From Campylobacter cuniculorum DSM 23162 = LMG 24588 (GTDB lineage Bacteria; Campylobacterota; Campylobacteria; Campylobacterales; Campylobacteraceae), in the NCBI RefSeq assembly GCF_002104335.1, contig NZ_CP020867.1, forward strand, positions 992,001 to 1,056,000: a stretch of 64,000 bases of DNA, read 5' to 3'. This document shows, piece after piece, positions 53,732 to 63,903 of the stretch. Under the pieces are notes generated by a model. That model saw only the letters and a program-made list of their open reading frames with translations. It was not told the DNA's origin and made no database searches. The position numbers were made by a program, and so were the translations under genes. How positions within the stretch are numbered: the stretch's first letter is position 1; each line of letters opens with the position of its first letter.

Positions 53732-55935
53732 CTTTTTTGCTCTATCTTTGCAATGATAGCATTAAAAGTCTTGCTAGGACACATAATGCTTTTAGCTTTT
53801 TTATCATCAAATTTATAATACCCACCAAGATCAACTTTAACCCCTTGTGCGTCTATAAATTCTTGTCTGATTTTTTCTTCATTTGAGCTAAGTTCTAAAG
53901 CAATGTCCTTAAAGAAAGTTTGAAGTTCTATATCATTAGCCTGTCTGGAAAGATGATGAGCCAAATACATTGCAAGATAAAAATGGCTTGTGCGGTTGTC
54001 ATCTTCATTGACCTTTCTCGATGGAGCCTTATTATTTTCTAACCATTCGCCTATAGCCTCATCAAGGCAAGCCGCTAAAACTCTTGCTTTGTTATTGGAG
54101 CATTTGTTCGCATAAAATTCCAAACTCGCTTGCAAAGCTAAAAATTCGCCTAAACTATCCCAACGCAAATGATTTTCCTCGATAAGCTGTTCAACTTGTT
54201 TAGGAGCAGAACCTCCCGCTCCGGTTTCAAACATGGCTCCTCCATTTAACATAGGCACAACTGAAAGCATTTTTGCACTTGTTCCAAGTTCTAAAATAGG
54301 AAATAAATCTGTAAGATAATCCCTTAAAACATTTCCAGTGATTGAAATCGCATCTTTTCCCGCACGAATAAGCTCTAAACTTTTTAAGCAAGCTTCTTTT
54401 GGGGCTAAAATTTTTATATCTTGACCTTTTTCTTTAAGTCTTTCTTTAACCAAAGAAGCCATAATTTTATTGCTTTCTCTTTTCTCATCAAGCCAAAAAA
54501 TTGCTTCACTCCCCGTTAAATTTGCCCTCTCAATACCTAAATCAATCCAATTAATAATCGCATCAAATTTCGCTTGATTGGCTCTATAAATATCGCCTTT
54601 TTTAACCCTATGTTCAAGTAAGGTCTTGCCCTCTGCTACGATTTTAAAAATTCCCTCTTCTTTTGCCACAAAAGTTTTGTCGTGAGAGCCGTATTCTTGA
54701 GCTTTTCTAGCCATTAAACCCACATTTGAAACCGTTCCTAAAATTCTAGGATTAAGCGTACCATTTTCGTGTAAATCTTCAATAACCGCTTCATAGATTG
54801 TCGCGTAAGTTTGGTCTGGAATGAGAGCATTTGTATCCTTTTCTTTGCCATTTTTATCCCAAAGTTTTGCTCCATTTTTAAGCATAGCAGGCATTGAAGC
54901 ATCAACAATCACATCACTTGGGACATGCAAATTTGTGATGCCTTTATCGGAATTAACCATAGAAATTTCAGCTCTTGTGTCTAAAATTTCTTTGTATTTT
55001 TTAAGTATTTCTTCTTTTTTCTTTGAATTTTCGATTTTATTTAAAAGCTCGGATAAACCATTGTTTGCATTAATGCCTAATCTCCCAAATTCATCTTTAA
55101 ATTCAGCAAAGAGTTCTTTAAAAAATACTTCAAGAGCGTAGCCAAAAATTATAGGGTCGCTGACCTTCATCATCGTTGCTTTAAGGTGCAAAGAAAAAAG
55201 CAAATCTTCTTTTTTACAAAATTCAATTTCCTTTTCATAAAAGGCTTTAAGTTTTTCAACATCCATAAAAGTCGCGTCTAAAATTTCATTTTTTTCAAGT
55301 TTTAAACCTTCTTTTAAAATTTCACTTTTTCCGCTATCTGAAACAAATTCTATATTTGCAGTGCAATCTTTTTCGATTAAAACCGCTTTTTCATTTGAAA
55401 AAAAATCTCCTTCTTTCATATAAGAAACTTTGGTTTTAGACTTTTTATCAAAAGGTATAACGCGGTAGGGATTGTTTTTCGCATATTCTTTTACAGCTTT
55501 AGTGCAACGGCGGTCCGAATTACCTTGACGCAAAACGGGATTGACAGCTGAACCTAAAATTTTTTGATATTTTTCTTTAATTTGAATTTCTTCGTCATTT
55601 TTTGGTTCATCTGGGTAATTTGGTAACATATAGCCCTTATCTTGAAGCTCTTTAATCGCTGCTTTAAGCTGTGGAATAGAGGCTGAAATATTTGGGGTTT
55701 TAATCAAATTTGCATCTGCTTTTTTAACAAGCTCCCCTAAATCTTTTAAGGCATCTTCGCATTTTTGTTCATTTGTAAGGTAATCGCCAAAATGAGCTAT
55801 AATCCTTCCGGATAAAGAAATATCAGAGGTCTTAACAGCTATATTTGCTCTGCTTAAAAAAGCTTGGACGATTGGAAGAAACGAATAAGTCGCAAGAGCT
55901 GGGGACTCATCAGTTAAAGTATAAGTAATATGCAT
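53728..55935 (-). CDS. icd: Isocitrate dehydrogenase, NADP-dependent monomeric type
   Basis: 735 residues from ATG 55935 with AGGA 5 bases upstream; a longer frame starts before the promoter. Monomeric IDH length and motifs: YTLTDESPALATYSFLPIVQ, RQGNSDRRCTKAVKEYA and SITGNVLRDYLTDLFPILEL, with EIDxxEDD-like acidic stretches absent. First gene of the icd-mdh-sucCD-oorDABC operon, which covers 2-oxoglutarate to succinate plus isocitrate and malate oxidation. Confidence 0.96.
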   Translation of the reverse strand: MHITYTLTDESPALATYSFLPIVQAFLSRANIAVKTSDISLSGRIIAHFGDYLTNEQKCEDALKDLGELVKKADANLIKTPNISASIPQLKAAIKELQDKGYMLPNYPDEPKNDEEIQIKEKYQKILGSAVNPVLRQGNSDRRCTKAVKEYAKNNPYRVIPFDKKSKTKVSYMKEGDFFSNEKAVLIEKDCTANIEFVSDSGKSEILKEGLKLEKNEILDATFMDVEKLKAFYEKEIEFCKKEDLLFSLHLKATMMKVSDPIIFGYALEVFFKELFAEFKDEFGRLGINANNGLSELLNKIENSKKKEEILKKYKEILDTRAEISMVNSDKGITNLHVPSDVIVDASMPAMLKNGAKLWDKNGKEKDTNALIPDQTYATIYEAVIEDLHENGTLNPRILGTVSNVGLMARKAQEYGSHDKTFVAKEEGIFKIVAEGKTLLEHRVKKGDIYRANQAKFDAIINWIDLGIERANLTGSEAIFWLDEKRESNKIMASLVKERLKEKGQDIKILAPKEACLKSLELIRAGKDAISITGNVLRDYLTDLFPILELGTSAKMLSVVPMLNGGAMFETGAGGSAPKQVEQLIEENHLRWDSLGEFLALQASLEFYANKCSNNKARVLAACLDEAIGEWLENNKAPSRKVNEDDNRTSHFYLAMYLAHHLSRQANDIELQTFFKDIALELSSNEEKIRQEFIDAQGVKVDLGGYYKFDDKKAKSIMCPSKTFNAIIAKIEQKR

Positions 55936-55974
55936 TTTTATCCTTTCTATAAAAATTTTAATTCTAACTATGAA

Positions 55975-55980
55975 AGTATA
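55975..55980 (-). promoter_or_regulatory. Putative -10 box for the TCA operon
   Basis: Minus-strand TATACT in GTATTATACTTTCAT, 39 bases before the icd ATG; a one-base mismatch from TATAAT. Confidence 0.4.
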
Positions 55981-56052
55981 ATACAATTAAAAAATTTTTC
56001 AAGGGTAAATTTAAACTTCGTTTTATATTTAGCAAAAAAATGTTTAATTTTA

Positions 56053-58605
56053 TCATTGAAATAAATTCACCGGAAGTTGAATGATGTTCTTAATCAAATT
56101 AAAAGGCGTTTTCAAAGTGTCAGTTAAAATTTGAGTGTGAAATTTAGGATCTTCAAAGGTGCCATCAATTTTTAAATTCGTGCTGATTTCTTGGTCTTTA
56201 CCTAAAACCACATAATTAAGAAATGGAACTTTTGAAATTGCTGTAGAAGCAGATTTTAAAGTCTTAAGCTCTAAATCCAAATCTATAGTGCTTAAACGCA
56301 AATTCGCATTTCCTAAGCCAAAAATATCCACACTCTCTCCGTTTAAATTAATTGCTTCAATACTCAATAAATCTTTCTTACGATTAAATACTACTTTACC
56401 TTCAATCAAACTGAGTCCTTTTTGATTAAAAGTTGGAGATTTAAACAAAAGCAAACTCGGCACAGTGTCGATAAAAGAAATCAACGCGTTAATCCCTTTT
56501 AAGTCTTTTAAAAAAGTATTTTTCAATTCAAATTGCCCTGAAAAAAATTCTAATCCACTCCCCTTTACATTTAAATTAAACACACCATCTTGCACCGCTT
56601 GTTTTTGTAAAAAGGTATTGATAAATTCATCGTTCATATTTTTTACTTCAAGTTTTAAATCATCAGGAGAATAATAAAGCTTAAAATCGGCTTGATTTTT
56701 ATTTGCCTTTGCGTTTATAATCCCCTTATCTAAAGAAGCTTCAATCTTATCAAATTGCAAAGTCTTATTCATATCTGCTAAAATAATGCCAAAATTTGCT
56801 CCGCCAAAAACAATATTTTCTTGATCAATGTTAAAATTTCCCCCCTCGCTCTTTTTGTAAATATAAGTGAGATTATTTAAATGAATTTCTTTGTTTTGTT
56901 TGTTTAAATTTGCATTGACAAGATTGCTTTTAGAATGAATCTGTATTCTGTCGTTTTGATTGCTGATGTCAAAACTATCCCTTTCATAAGGAGTTTTACC
57001 CGCGATTAAAAAATCGCTTTTAAATTGTGCTTCATCAATTTTTAACGTAAAATCTTTAAAATTTTCACTCTTATAATATACATTTGAGGCATTTTTTAAA
57101 TTAAATTTTTGAAGCAAAGACGAATAGGGAACAAGGGCTGAAATTTTACTCAAACTTGCCTCTAAACCTTGTTGAAAATTCATATCAAGCCCCCATTGAG
57201 GAACAGACATTTTAACGGCTTGAGAAAAATCTAAATTAAGATTTATTTTTTGATTTTTCATATCTATAAATTCATTATGCAAACTCAAAATATCAGTTAA
57301 AAATGTGCCCTTTTTTTCTAGCAAATCAATATTTGCATCAAAATGAGCTTCTAAAAAATCATTTTTCACATCAGCATTTTCAATCTTTAAATCATCTTGC
57401 TTAAGATAAACAAAGGCTTGAGTCACATTAAAATCAAGCAAAGACAAATTTGCATTTTTAAGCTCAAATTCCCCGTTGTATTGTATATTTTTTCTATCAG
57501 CTTTTAAAAAAGCTATTTTTAAATTAAAATCTGTTTTGACTGCTCCGCTTTTTTGATAAAAAGGCAAGGTTAAACCATAAGATTTTAAGAGTTGAAAGAG
57601 TTTTTCATCTAGTTTTAAATTATGAGATAGAATATGTAAAGACATTCCTATGTTTTTATTAAATATATCATACAAATAAATCTTGCTTTTATCTAAATCT
57701 GCTCCGTTGTAAGTTGCTTTATCAAAATTAAAATCAAGTCTTTGTGCTTCAAGCTTTAAAGCAAGATGAGGAATTTTAATCGCATTCATATTATGATTTA
57801 ATTTAATTTCAGCATTTTGCATAAAAGAAGAGCTTTGAATTTCATCTAAATAATAATTTTGTTTTTTTAAATCCGCAAAACCTTTAAGGTATTCTATATG
57901 ATAAAATTCAGCCTTAATGCCCTTTGTCAATAAATCAGTAAGATGTTGAGACAAGGCTATCTTGTTTTGACTTTGTTCTAGGATTTGTTTTAAAATTTGT
58001 GAAAGATGTTTTGTATTAGCATTTGTAATTTCATAAGACATTTGTCCCTTTTTATAAGAAATGCTTGTATTAAAATCTATCAAATGTGAATAAGCTTTAG
58101 CATTAAAATAATAGAATTGACTTTTTGTATCAATGTCTAAATTTCCTTCTATACTTAAGTTATAATCCTTAATCCATAATTTCTTAATATCTGCATTAAT
58201 AAGATGTTCGTTTGGCTTTTGCAGGTTGATTCTAAGGAGAAAAAGCTTGTTATCAACAAGAAAATCATCATTTTTAAAAAGAATTCTTATATGGTCATCT
58301 TTAAAATCGAAATTTGCAATATCAATTTCTTGCACAAGCATATAAAGATAATTGATATTTTTTACAACTTCTAAAAGCTCTTTTGAGGTGTCGTCTATGT
58401 TTTGGGAATTTTTATTATTTTGTAAATTTAAAGTGATATTTTTTGCTCGTAAAATGAGTTTTTTATCTAATTTAATATATAATTGCTCTAATGTTAAAAA
58501 ATTAGAATGGACGCTAGATATGGAAATTCCGTTTTTCAAAACCAAAAATGAAACAAATATAAGCACACCAAACACGCCCAAAATATACAGAATCTTTTTT
58601 TTCAT
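56053..58605 (-). CDS. Large AsmA/YhdP-like envelope protein
   Basis: 850 residues. One N-terminal membrane anchor (about 5-24, ILYILGVFGVLIFVSFLV), then a long beta-rich periplasmic region. The C-terminal part (about 690-800) has FNLNVKGSGLEFFSGQFELK, FLKDLKGINALISFIDTVPS and IDLDLELKTLKSAS, the signature of AsmA/YhdP-type inner-to-outer membrane lipid-transfer bridges. Positional match to C. jejuni Cj0530. Its 5' end overlaps the transcript, and probably the coding start, of mltG on the other strand. Confidence 0.82.
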   Translation of the reverse strand: MKKKILYILGVFGVLIFVSFLVLKNGISISSVHSNFLTLEQLYIKLDKKLILRAKNITLNLQNNKNSQNIDDTSKELLEVVKNINYLYMLVQEIDIANFDFKDDHIRILFKNDDFLVDNKLFLLRINLQKPNEHLINADIKKLWIKDYNLSIEGNLDIDTKSQFYYFNAKAYSHLIDFNTSISYKKGQMSYEITNANTKHLSQILKQILEQSQNKIALSQHLTDLLTKGIKAEFYHIEYLKGFADLKKQNYYLDEIQSSSFMQNAEIKLNHNMNAIKIPHLALKLEAQRLDFNFDKATYNGADLDKSKIYLYDIFNKNIGMSLHILSHNLKLDEKLFQLLKSYGLTLPFYQKSGAVKTDFNLKIAFLKADRKNIQYNGEFELKNANLSLLDFNVTQAFVYLKQDDLKIENADVKNDFLEAHFDANIDLLEKKGTFLTDILSLHNEFIDMKNQKINLNLDFSQAVKMSVPQWGLDMNFQQGLEASLSKISALVPYSSLLQKFNLKNASNVYYKSENFKDFTLKIDEAQFKSDFLIAGKTPYERDSFDISNQNDRIQIHSKSNLVNANLNKQNKEIHLNNLTYIYKKSEGGNFNIDQENIVFGGANFGIILADMNKTLQFDKIEASLDKGIINAKANKNQADFKLYYSPDDLKLEVKNMNDEFINTFLQKQAVQDGVFNLNVKGSGLEFFSGQFELKNTFLKDLKGINALISFIDTVPSLLLFKSPTFNQKGLSLIEGKVVFNRKKDLLSIEAINLNGESVDIFGLGNANLRLSTIDLDLELKTLKSASTAISKVPFLNYVVLGKDQEISTNLKIDGTFEDPKFHTQILTDTLKTPFNLIKNIIQLPVNLFQ
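58478..58483 (+). promoter_or_regulatory. -10 box for mltG, inside the opposing AsmA-like gene
   Basis: TATAAT in TTAATATATAATTGC preceded by a T-rich stretch, 37 bases before ATG 58520 on the plus strand. Confidence 0.55.
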
Positions 58606-59515
58606 CAGAAACTTCTTTTTATTTTTTATGATAGCCCTTTTAAATTACCTCAATCAGCCTCTACAAAGCAATTCTGTGGTCTATATCCCTCAAGGCTCAA
58701 TCTCTAAAATTATAACACATTTAAACCAAAATAATTATGAAATGAGCGAAATGGATAAATATATTTTATTTTTACTCGGAAAACCTCAATCAGGTTGGAT
58801 TAATATAGGCACAAAACCTCTTAATCGTGCTGAATTTTTACACAAACTCACAAGAGCTAAGGCTGCTCTTGTAAATATCACCTTAATTCCGGGCGAAACA
58901 AGTTTGATTTTTTTAGAACAAGTTGCAAAAATTCTTAATCTCAACAAAGATACACTTTGGACTGAATTTAAAAAACAAGCCCCTTTTGAAGAAGGGGTTT
59001 TCATACCCGAAACCTATAAAATTCCTAAGGGAATCACTGAAAATTTATTGATTTATTTTTTGCTTAAACATTCTGAAAATATTTACAGGCAGAGTGCGAA
59101 AAAAATTTTTGGTGAATACAACGCTAAAAAATGGCATCAATATGTCATCACTGCTTCAGTGATTCAAAAAGAAGCCGCAAATGAAGAAGAAATGCCCATT
59201 GTTGCAAGTGTGATTTATAATAGACTGAAAAAAAATATGAAATTGCAAATGGACGGGACACTTAATTATGGAATTTATTCTCATATTAAGATTACTCCGC
59301 AAAGAATTAGAGAGGATGAAAGCTTTTATAATACCTATAAATTTGAAGGCTTACCAAAAGAGGCGGTTTGTAATGTTTCTTTAAATGCGATTAGAGCAGC
59401 AATTTTTCCAGCAAAAACAGAATATTTGTATTTTGTTAGAGATAAAAATACAGGTTTGCATGTTTTTACAACGAATTTAGAGGCGCACAATCAAATCATC
59501 GAAAAACAAAAATAA
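58520..59515 (+). CDS. mltG: Endolytic murein transglycosylase MltG
   Basis: 331 residues if started at ATG 58520, the only ATG that includes the required membrane anchor (IFFFIRNFFLFFMIALLNYL). The ATG at 58628 would remove most of that helix. YceG domain: YIPQGSISKIITHL, LIPGETSLIFLEQVAK, IPETYKIP, SVIQKEAANEEEMP (catalytic Glu), LQMDGTLNYGIY and AIRAAIFPAKTEYLYFV. Cuts nascent glycan strands to set their length. The first 86 bases of this reading overlap the 5' end of the divergent AsmA-like gene. Equivalent of C. jejuni Cj0529c. Confidence 0.85.
   Translation: MEIPFFKTKNETNISTPNTPKIYRIFFFIRNFFLFFMIALLNYLNQPLQSNSVVYIPQGSISKIITHLNQNNYEMSEMDKYILFLLGKPQSGWINIGTKPLNRAEFLHKLTRAKAALVNITLIPGETSLIFLEQVAKILNLNKDTLWTEFKKQAPFEEGVFIPETYKIPKGITENLLIYFLLKHSENIYRQSAKKIFGEYNAKKWHQYVITASVIQKEAANEEEMPIVASVIYNRLKKNMKLQMDGTLNYGIYSHIKITPQRIREDESFYNTYKFEGLPKEAVCNVSLNAIRAAIFPAKTEYLYFVRDKNTGLHVFTTNLEAHNQIIEKQK
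58709..58714 (-). promoter_or_regulatory. Putative -10 box for the AsmA-like gene, inside mltG
   Basis: Minus-strand TATAAT in GTGTTATAATTTTAG, about 104 bases before the ATG at 58605. Confidence 0.4.
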
Positions 59516-60187
59516 ATTTAAACACCTAAGCTTTAATCTTAAGTTACAAATAGTTTTTTGGTGGATTTTACTCAATATTTTCAGTCAGTGAAAATTTAGA
59601 ATTCAGTCGCGGTTATTTTTTAGTATCTTAGCCCCATTTGCTTTGTTTTTCTTAATTCAATGACTTATTTCTTAGCATTTGCTAAAAATTTGAAAAATTT
59701 CTGCTTCTTTTTTATCATTTTTTACATTTAAAGAATAAAAACGCTTGATAGTTCTTCACATTCTTTTTTTAAATCAAACATTTTTTTCTAAATATAAATT
59801 TAATTCTCATTTGTTTTCAATATAAAGCATTCCACACTTTTTTCCTTATTTATTAAAAAACACTCGAGTTAAAAAATACTCAAGCAATTTTAATTCTTTA
59901 TTTAAATTTTCATTTTATCAATCAAAAAATTTAGCTCATTTCTATATTAAAAACTAAGTTTTTATTTTATTTGTATCTATGTTTTAAAACATTTTTCTTC
60001 AATTTTTCATTTTAACTTATGCCTAAAAAATAACATCTCTTAGCTCATTTTCACAATATTTAAAATAATCAAGTGATTTTAAATATTTTTCGCTTCTTTC
60101 CTTATTAAATTTTTATACAAAAACTGATTTGAAATGTCTTTGGAATTCATTATAATTTTTAATGTTATATTTCAATTCCAAACACCA
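59516..60187. other. AT-rich gene-free interval between mltG and dnaE
   Basis: 672 bases with no intact gene. Minus-strand fragments such as SEKYLKSLDYFKYCENEL (about 60023-60110) read like remnants of a coding sequence, but I cannot name it. Another block junction relative to C. jejuni order. Confidence 0.5.
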
Positions 60188-63100
60188 TCAAACAGCACAT
60201 TTACTAAGAATTTCCTCACTTGCATTATCAGAAATAATAAAGTCTGTATAATGAAGCAAACAAGAACCAGACCTTATAACCTTTAAAACAAGTTTTTTAT
60301 TGCCTTTTTCTTTTGGATTGTGTGCATTTCTAGCGAGCTCATAAATTTCATAAATGATTTCTTTGTTTAAAGTACTCAAATCAAGCTCTATCACCTTATC
60401 TTCAAATTCATTTGGTTCTTGAATGAATTCTTTGTCTGTAGTCTTTGTGTTGCTTTTCTTTATTGATTTAATTTTTAAATCTTCTAATTCCTCTAAATTT
60501 TTTATATCCTTTAAAGAAAAACTTATTTTACCCTCATCGGTCCTATAAGAAAGTAAAAAACCATAAGCCAAATTATTCTTTTGAGGGTCCTTAAAAATTT
60601 GTTCTATTTCCTCAACATTTGCTTGAAAAACAACAACTTCAAAAGATGAGTACAAATCTAAAATTGTAAGCGAACCATAACGTTTATTGCTCTTACTCAT
60701 CATTGTTTTAAAATCTTCTATCTTTCCTATATTTAAAATTTCACCCTTGCCCTTAAGTTCCGAAAAATCAATGCTTTTAACATATTCTATTTTATCTATT
60801 TTATCAAAAAAACCATCCAAAGGATGTCCAGAAACATAAATCCCTAGAATTTCTTTTTCATAAGCTAATTTCTCTAAAGGCTTAAATTCTTCATCATTTT
60901 TCACAATATTAACTTTCAAATCCGCATTTAATTCTTCTTCACCAAATAAAGAATTTGCAGATTCTTTACGAATCTTTGCCATATTTCTTGAAGTTTCAGC
61001 CAAAAGCTCTAAATTATCGCACAAACACTTTCTTGTATAACCAAATTCATCAAAAGCTCCTGATTTGGCTAAGCTCTCTAAAGTCCTACGAGTGATTTTA
61101 GCGGGTTCAATTTTACTTAAAAATTCACTAAGATCTTTAAATTCCCCATTTTTTCTAATCTCAAGCAAATTCTCTACCGCTGGAACACCCACACTCTTAA
61201 TCGCATTTAAACCATAGATTATTTTTTCTTGTCCATTTTCGTTGATAGCACTGAATTCTCCGATAGCTTTGTTGATACTTGGTGGGGAAAGTTTGATATT
61301 CATTTTTTTCATCTCATCAATATAAACAGCAATTTTTTCAACATTATTTTCTTCGCTCGTTAAAAGAGCTGCCATAAATTCACTAGGATAATAAGTCTTT
61401 AAAAACGCTGTTTGGAAAGTGATGAGAGCATAGGCTGCAGAATGAGATTTATTAAAACCATATCCTGCAAATTTGACAATAAGCTCCCAAAGTTCTTCAG
61501 CCTTAGTTCTATCATACCCTTGTTTTTCAGCTCCGTCTGCAAATTCACTTTTAAGTTTTTTCATCTTTTCTGGATCTTTTTTACCCATAGCACGGCGCAC
61601 CACATCGGCACCACCTAAAGAGAATCCGCCGATAATTTGGACAATTTGCATCACTTGTTCTTGATACACAATAATCCCATAAGTAGGCTCTAAAATATTT
61701 TTTAAAGAATCAAAAGGATATTGTATGGATTTTACGCCATGTTTTCTGTCGATAAAATCATCAAGCATTCCTGATTCCATAGGTCCTGGGCGATAAAGTG
61801 CTAAAACCGCTATGAGATCTTCAAAACATTCGGGTTTTAATCTGGCATTCAAACTTTGCATACCGCTTGATTCAATTTGAAATATCCCTAAAGTATTGCC
61901 ACTTTGTATGGTTTTATAGACCTTAGGATCATTCACATCAACACTTTGCCAAACAATATCGCGATTGTGTCTTTTTTTAATCAATTTAATCGCATTATCA
62001 ATCAAAGTCAAGGTTTTAAGACCCAAAAAATCAAATTTAATCAAATCAATATCTTCTAAATGGTCCTTAGAATACTGCGTAACCAAATGTTTTTCATCAT
62101 TTTTACTCTGTCTAAAAAGCGGGGTTTTTTTCCATAAAGAATCGTTTGAAATCACCACTCCAGCCGCATGCATACCTGCGTTACGATTGAGTCCTTCTAA
62201 AGCCCTAGCATATTCCCAAACCTGCCTACCTTTAGGATGTTTTTCAATAAATTCTTTAATTTTAGGTTCTCTTTCATAGGCACTATCAAGCGTTTTAAGC
62301 TCTTCAGGTATGAGTTTAGTCAGCTCATCTGCATCGGCAATACTCATATCACAAACCCTTGCAACATCTCTTATCACACCCTTAGCCAAAAGCTTACCAA
62401 AAGTAATCACTTGTGCAACTTTATCCGCTCCATATTTATCAATCACATAATCAATCACCTCAGCACGTCTGTATTGACAAAAATCCACGTCAATATCGGG
62501 CATAGATACACGTTCCGGATTTAAAAATCTCTCAAAAAGCAAATGATACGGGATAGGGTCTAAATCCGTAATTTTCAAACAATACGACACCAAACTTCCT
62601 GCCGCTGAACCCCTACCCGGTCCCACAGGAATTCCTTTATCTTTCGCCATTTTAATGAAATCATGGACTATGAGCATATAACCTGAAAATTTCATATTTT
62701 TAATGATTTGTATTTCTGTATCAAGTCTTTGCTTGTATTCTTGATGTTGTTTTTCATCAACAAATTTAAGTCTTTCTTCAAGTCCTATTTTACAAAGATA
62801 CTCAAAAACTTCATCATCATTAGCAAAACTTATATCATTGTTTGGTTCTGGTATATTTATATTATATTTTTTAGCGTATTCAAGGGTAAATTTAAAATTT
62901 GGGGGAGTGGGATTGCCTAATTTTAATTCTAAATTGCATTTATCAACAATCTCTTGTGTGTTTGAAATGGCTTCTGGTATATCTGCAAAAAGCTCACTCA
63001 TTTGAGCAGGAGTTTTAAGATAAAATTCATGCACATTATGACGCATTCTATCAGGGTCGTTGAGTTTTTTTCCCATAGAAATACACATAAAAACTTCGTG

Positions 63101-63775
63101 TGCTGGAGCTCTTTCTTTAAAGGTATAATGTGTATCATTTGTAGCAATGATCTTTATATCAAGTTCTTTTGAAAGTCTTATAATCTCATCATCAATAAAC
63201 CTTTGGTCTAAAATACCATGCCTCATAAGCTCAAGATAAAAATCCTCGCCAAAAACCTTTTTATACCAAAGAGCTGCTTCTTTTGCGGCTTCATAACCCT
63301 TTGCACCAAAGCGAATGTTTTTTTCATTGTGAGTATTTAAATGCCAATTCACCTCCCCTTGCAAACAAGCTGAAGAACAAATCAAACCTTCGCTACGCTC
63401 TTCTAAAAGCTTTTTATTGATTCTAGGATAATAATACAAACCTTTAATATAACTTTGAGAGCTAAGATACATTAAATTTTGATACCCTATTTCATTTTTA
63501 GCATACAAACAAAGGTGAAATCTCTGCCTTGAACTTTTATCACCAAGTTCTTCATGATTATGCAAATAAGCTTCCATTCCTATAATAGGTTTTAGACCAT
63601 GTTTTTTCATTTTTTGATAAAAATCAATGGCTCCAAACATATTGCCATGGTCGGTCATTGCAACACTTGTTGCACCTTGCTGTTTAAGGGTTTGAGCTAA
63701 TTCCTCGAGCTTATTAGCTCCATCAAGTAAAGAATATTCTGTATGTAAATGCAAATGGGTGAATTGACTCATCAT
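60188..63775 (-). CDS. dnaE: DNA polymerase III alpha subunit
   Basis: 1195 residues (or 1194 if the second Met is used). N-terminal PHP domain FTHLHLHTEYSLLDGANKLE; polymerase core with GPGRGSAAGSLVSYCL, PDIDVDFCQYRR and GYGFNKSHSAAYA. A helix-hairpin-helix / OB region lies in the C-terminal third (EILGIYVSGHPLDGFFDKID). Replicative polymerase. Normal length for epsilonproteobacterial DnaE. Confidence 0.97.
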   Translation of the reverse strand: MMSQFTHLHLHTEYSLLDGANKLEELAQTLKQQGATSVAMTDHGNMFGAIDFYQKMKKHGLKPIIGMEAYLHNHEELGDKSSRQRFHLCLYAKNEIGYQNLMYLSSQSYIKGLYYYPRINKKLLEERSEGLICSSACLQGEVNWHLNTHNEKNIRFGAKGYEAAKEAALWYKKVFGEDFYLELMRHGILDQRFIDDEIIRLSKELDIKIIATNDTHYTFKERAPAHEVFMCISMGKKLNDPDRMRHNVHEFYLKTPAQMSELFADIPEAISNTQEIVDKCNLELKLGNPTPPNFKFTLEYAKKYNINIPEPNNDISFANDDEVFEYLCKIGLEERLKFVDEKQHQEYKQRLDTEIQIIKNMKFSGYMLIVHDFIKMAKDKGIPVGPGRGSAAGSLVSYCLKITDLDPIPYHLLFERFLNPERVSMPDIDVDFCQYRRAEVIDYVIDKYGADKVAQVITFGKLLAKGVIRDVARVCDMSIADADELTKLIPEELKTLDSAYEREPKIKEFIEKHPKGRQVWEYARALEGLNRNAGMHAAGVVISNDSLWKKTPLFRQSKNDEKHLVTQYSKDHLEDIDLIKFDFLGLKTLTLIDNAIKLIKKRHNRDIVWQSVDVNDPKVYKTIQSGNTLGIFQIESSGMQSLNARLKPECFEDLIAVLALYRPGPMESGMLDDFIDRKHGVKSIQYPFDSLKNILEPTYGIIVYQEQVMQIVQIIGGFSLGGADVVRRAMGKKDPEKMKKLKSEFADGAEKQGYDRTKAEELWELIVKFAGYGFNKSHSAAYALITFQTAFLKTYYPSEFMAALLTSEENNVEKIAVYIDEMKKMNIKLSPPSINKAIGEFSAINENGQEKIIYGLNAIKSVGVPAVENLLEIRKNGEFKDLSEFLSKIEPAKITRRTLESLAKSGAFDEFGYTRKCLCDNLELLAETSRNMAKIRKESANSLFGEEELNADLKVNIVKNDEEFKPLEKLAYEKEILGIYVSGHPLDGFFDKIDKIEYVKSIDFSELKGKGEILNIGKIEDFKTMMSKSNKRYGSLTILDLYSSFEVVVFQANVEEIEQIFKDPQKNNLAYGFLLSYRTDEGKISFSLKDIKNLEELEDLKIKSIKKSNTKTTDKEFIQEPNEFEDKVIELDLSTLNKEIIYEIYELARNAHNPKEKGNKKLVLKVIRSGSCLLHYTDFIISDNASEEILSKCAV

Positions 63776-63814
63776 TAATCCTTCAAAAATTTACACTCTA
63801 TAATTTTGAGAGAT

Positions 63815-63820
63815 ATTATA
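63815..63820 (-). promoter_or_regulatory. -10 box for dnaE
   Basis: Minus-strand TATAAT in TTTTATAATATCTC, 39 bases before the dnaE ATG. Confidence 0.55.
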
Positions 63821-63871
63821 AAATTTATAAGCTGAATTTGAAAGAAAATTTTTCTGAAAATCTCATAAAAA

Positions 63872-63899
63872 TTTGGATTATTGCAAAGAATAATCCAAA
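63872..63899 (-). terminator. Rho-independent terminator upstream of dnaE
   Basis: 11-bp stem TTTGGATTATT / AATAATCCAAA with a 6-base loop, followed on the minus strand by TTTTT. It starts 5 bases after the stop of the partial gene at the window's edge and separates that gene from dnaE. Confidence 0.85.
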
Positions 63900-63903
63900 A
63901 AAT

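Noticed and set aside
58352-58519. Longer N-terminus for MltG
   Set aside because: It lies deep in the AsmA-like gene and upstream of the TATAAT at 58478, so could not be part of that transcript.
60023-60112. 30-codon minus-strand frame as a gene
   Set aside because: No start codon, no RBS and no family resemblance; at most a relic, recorded under the gene-free interval.
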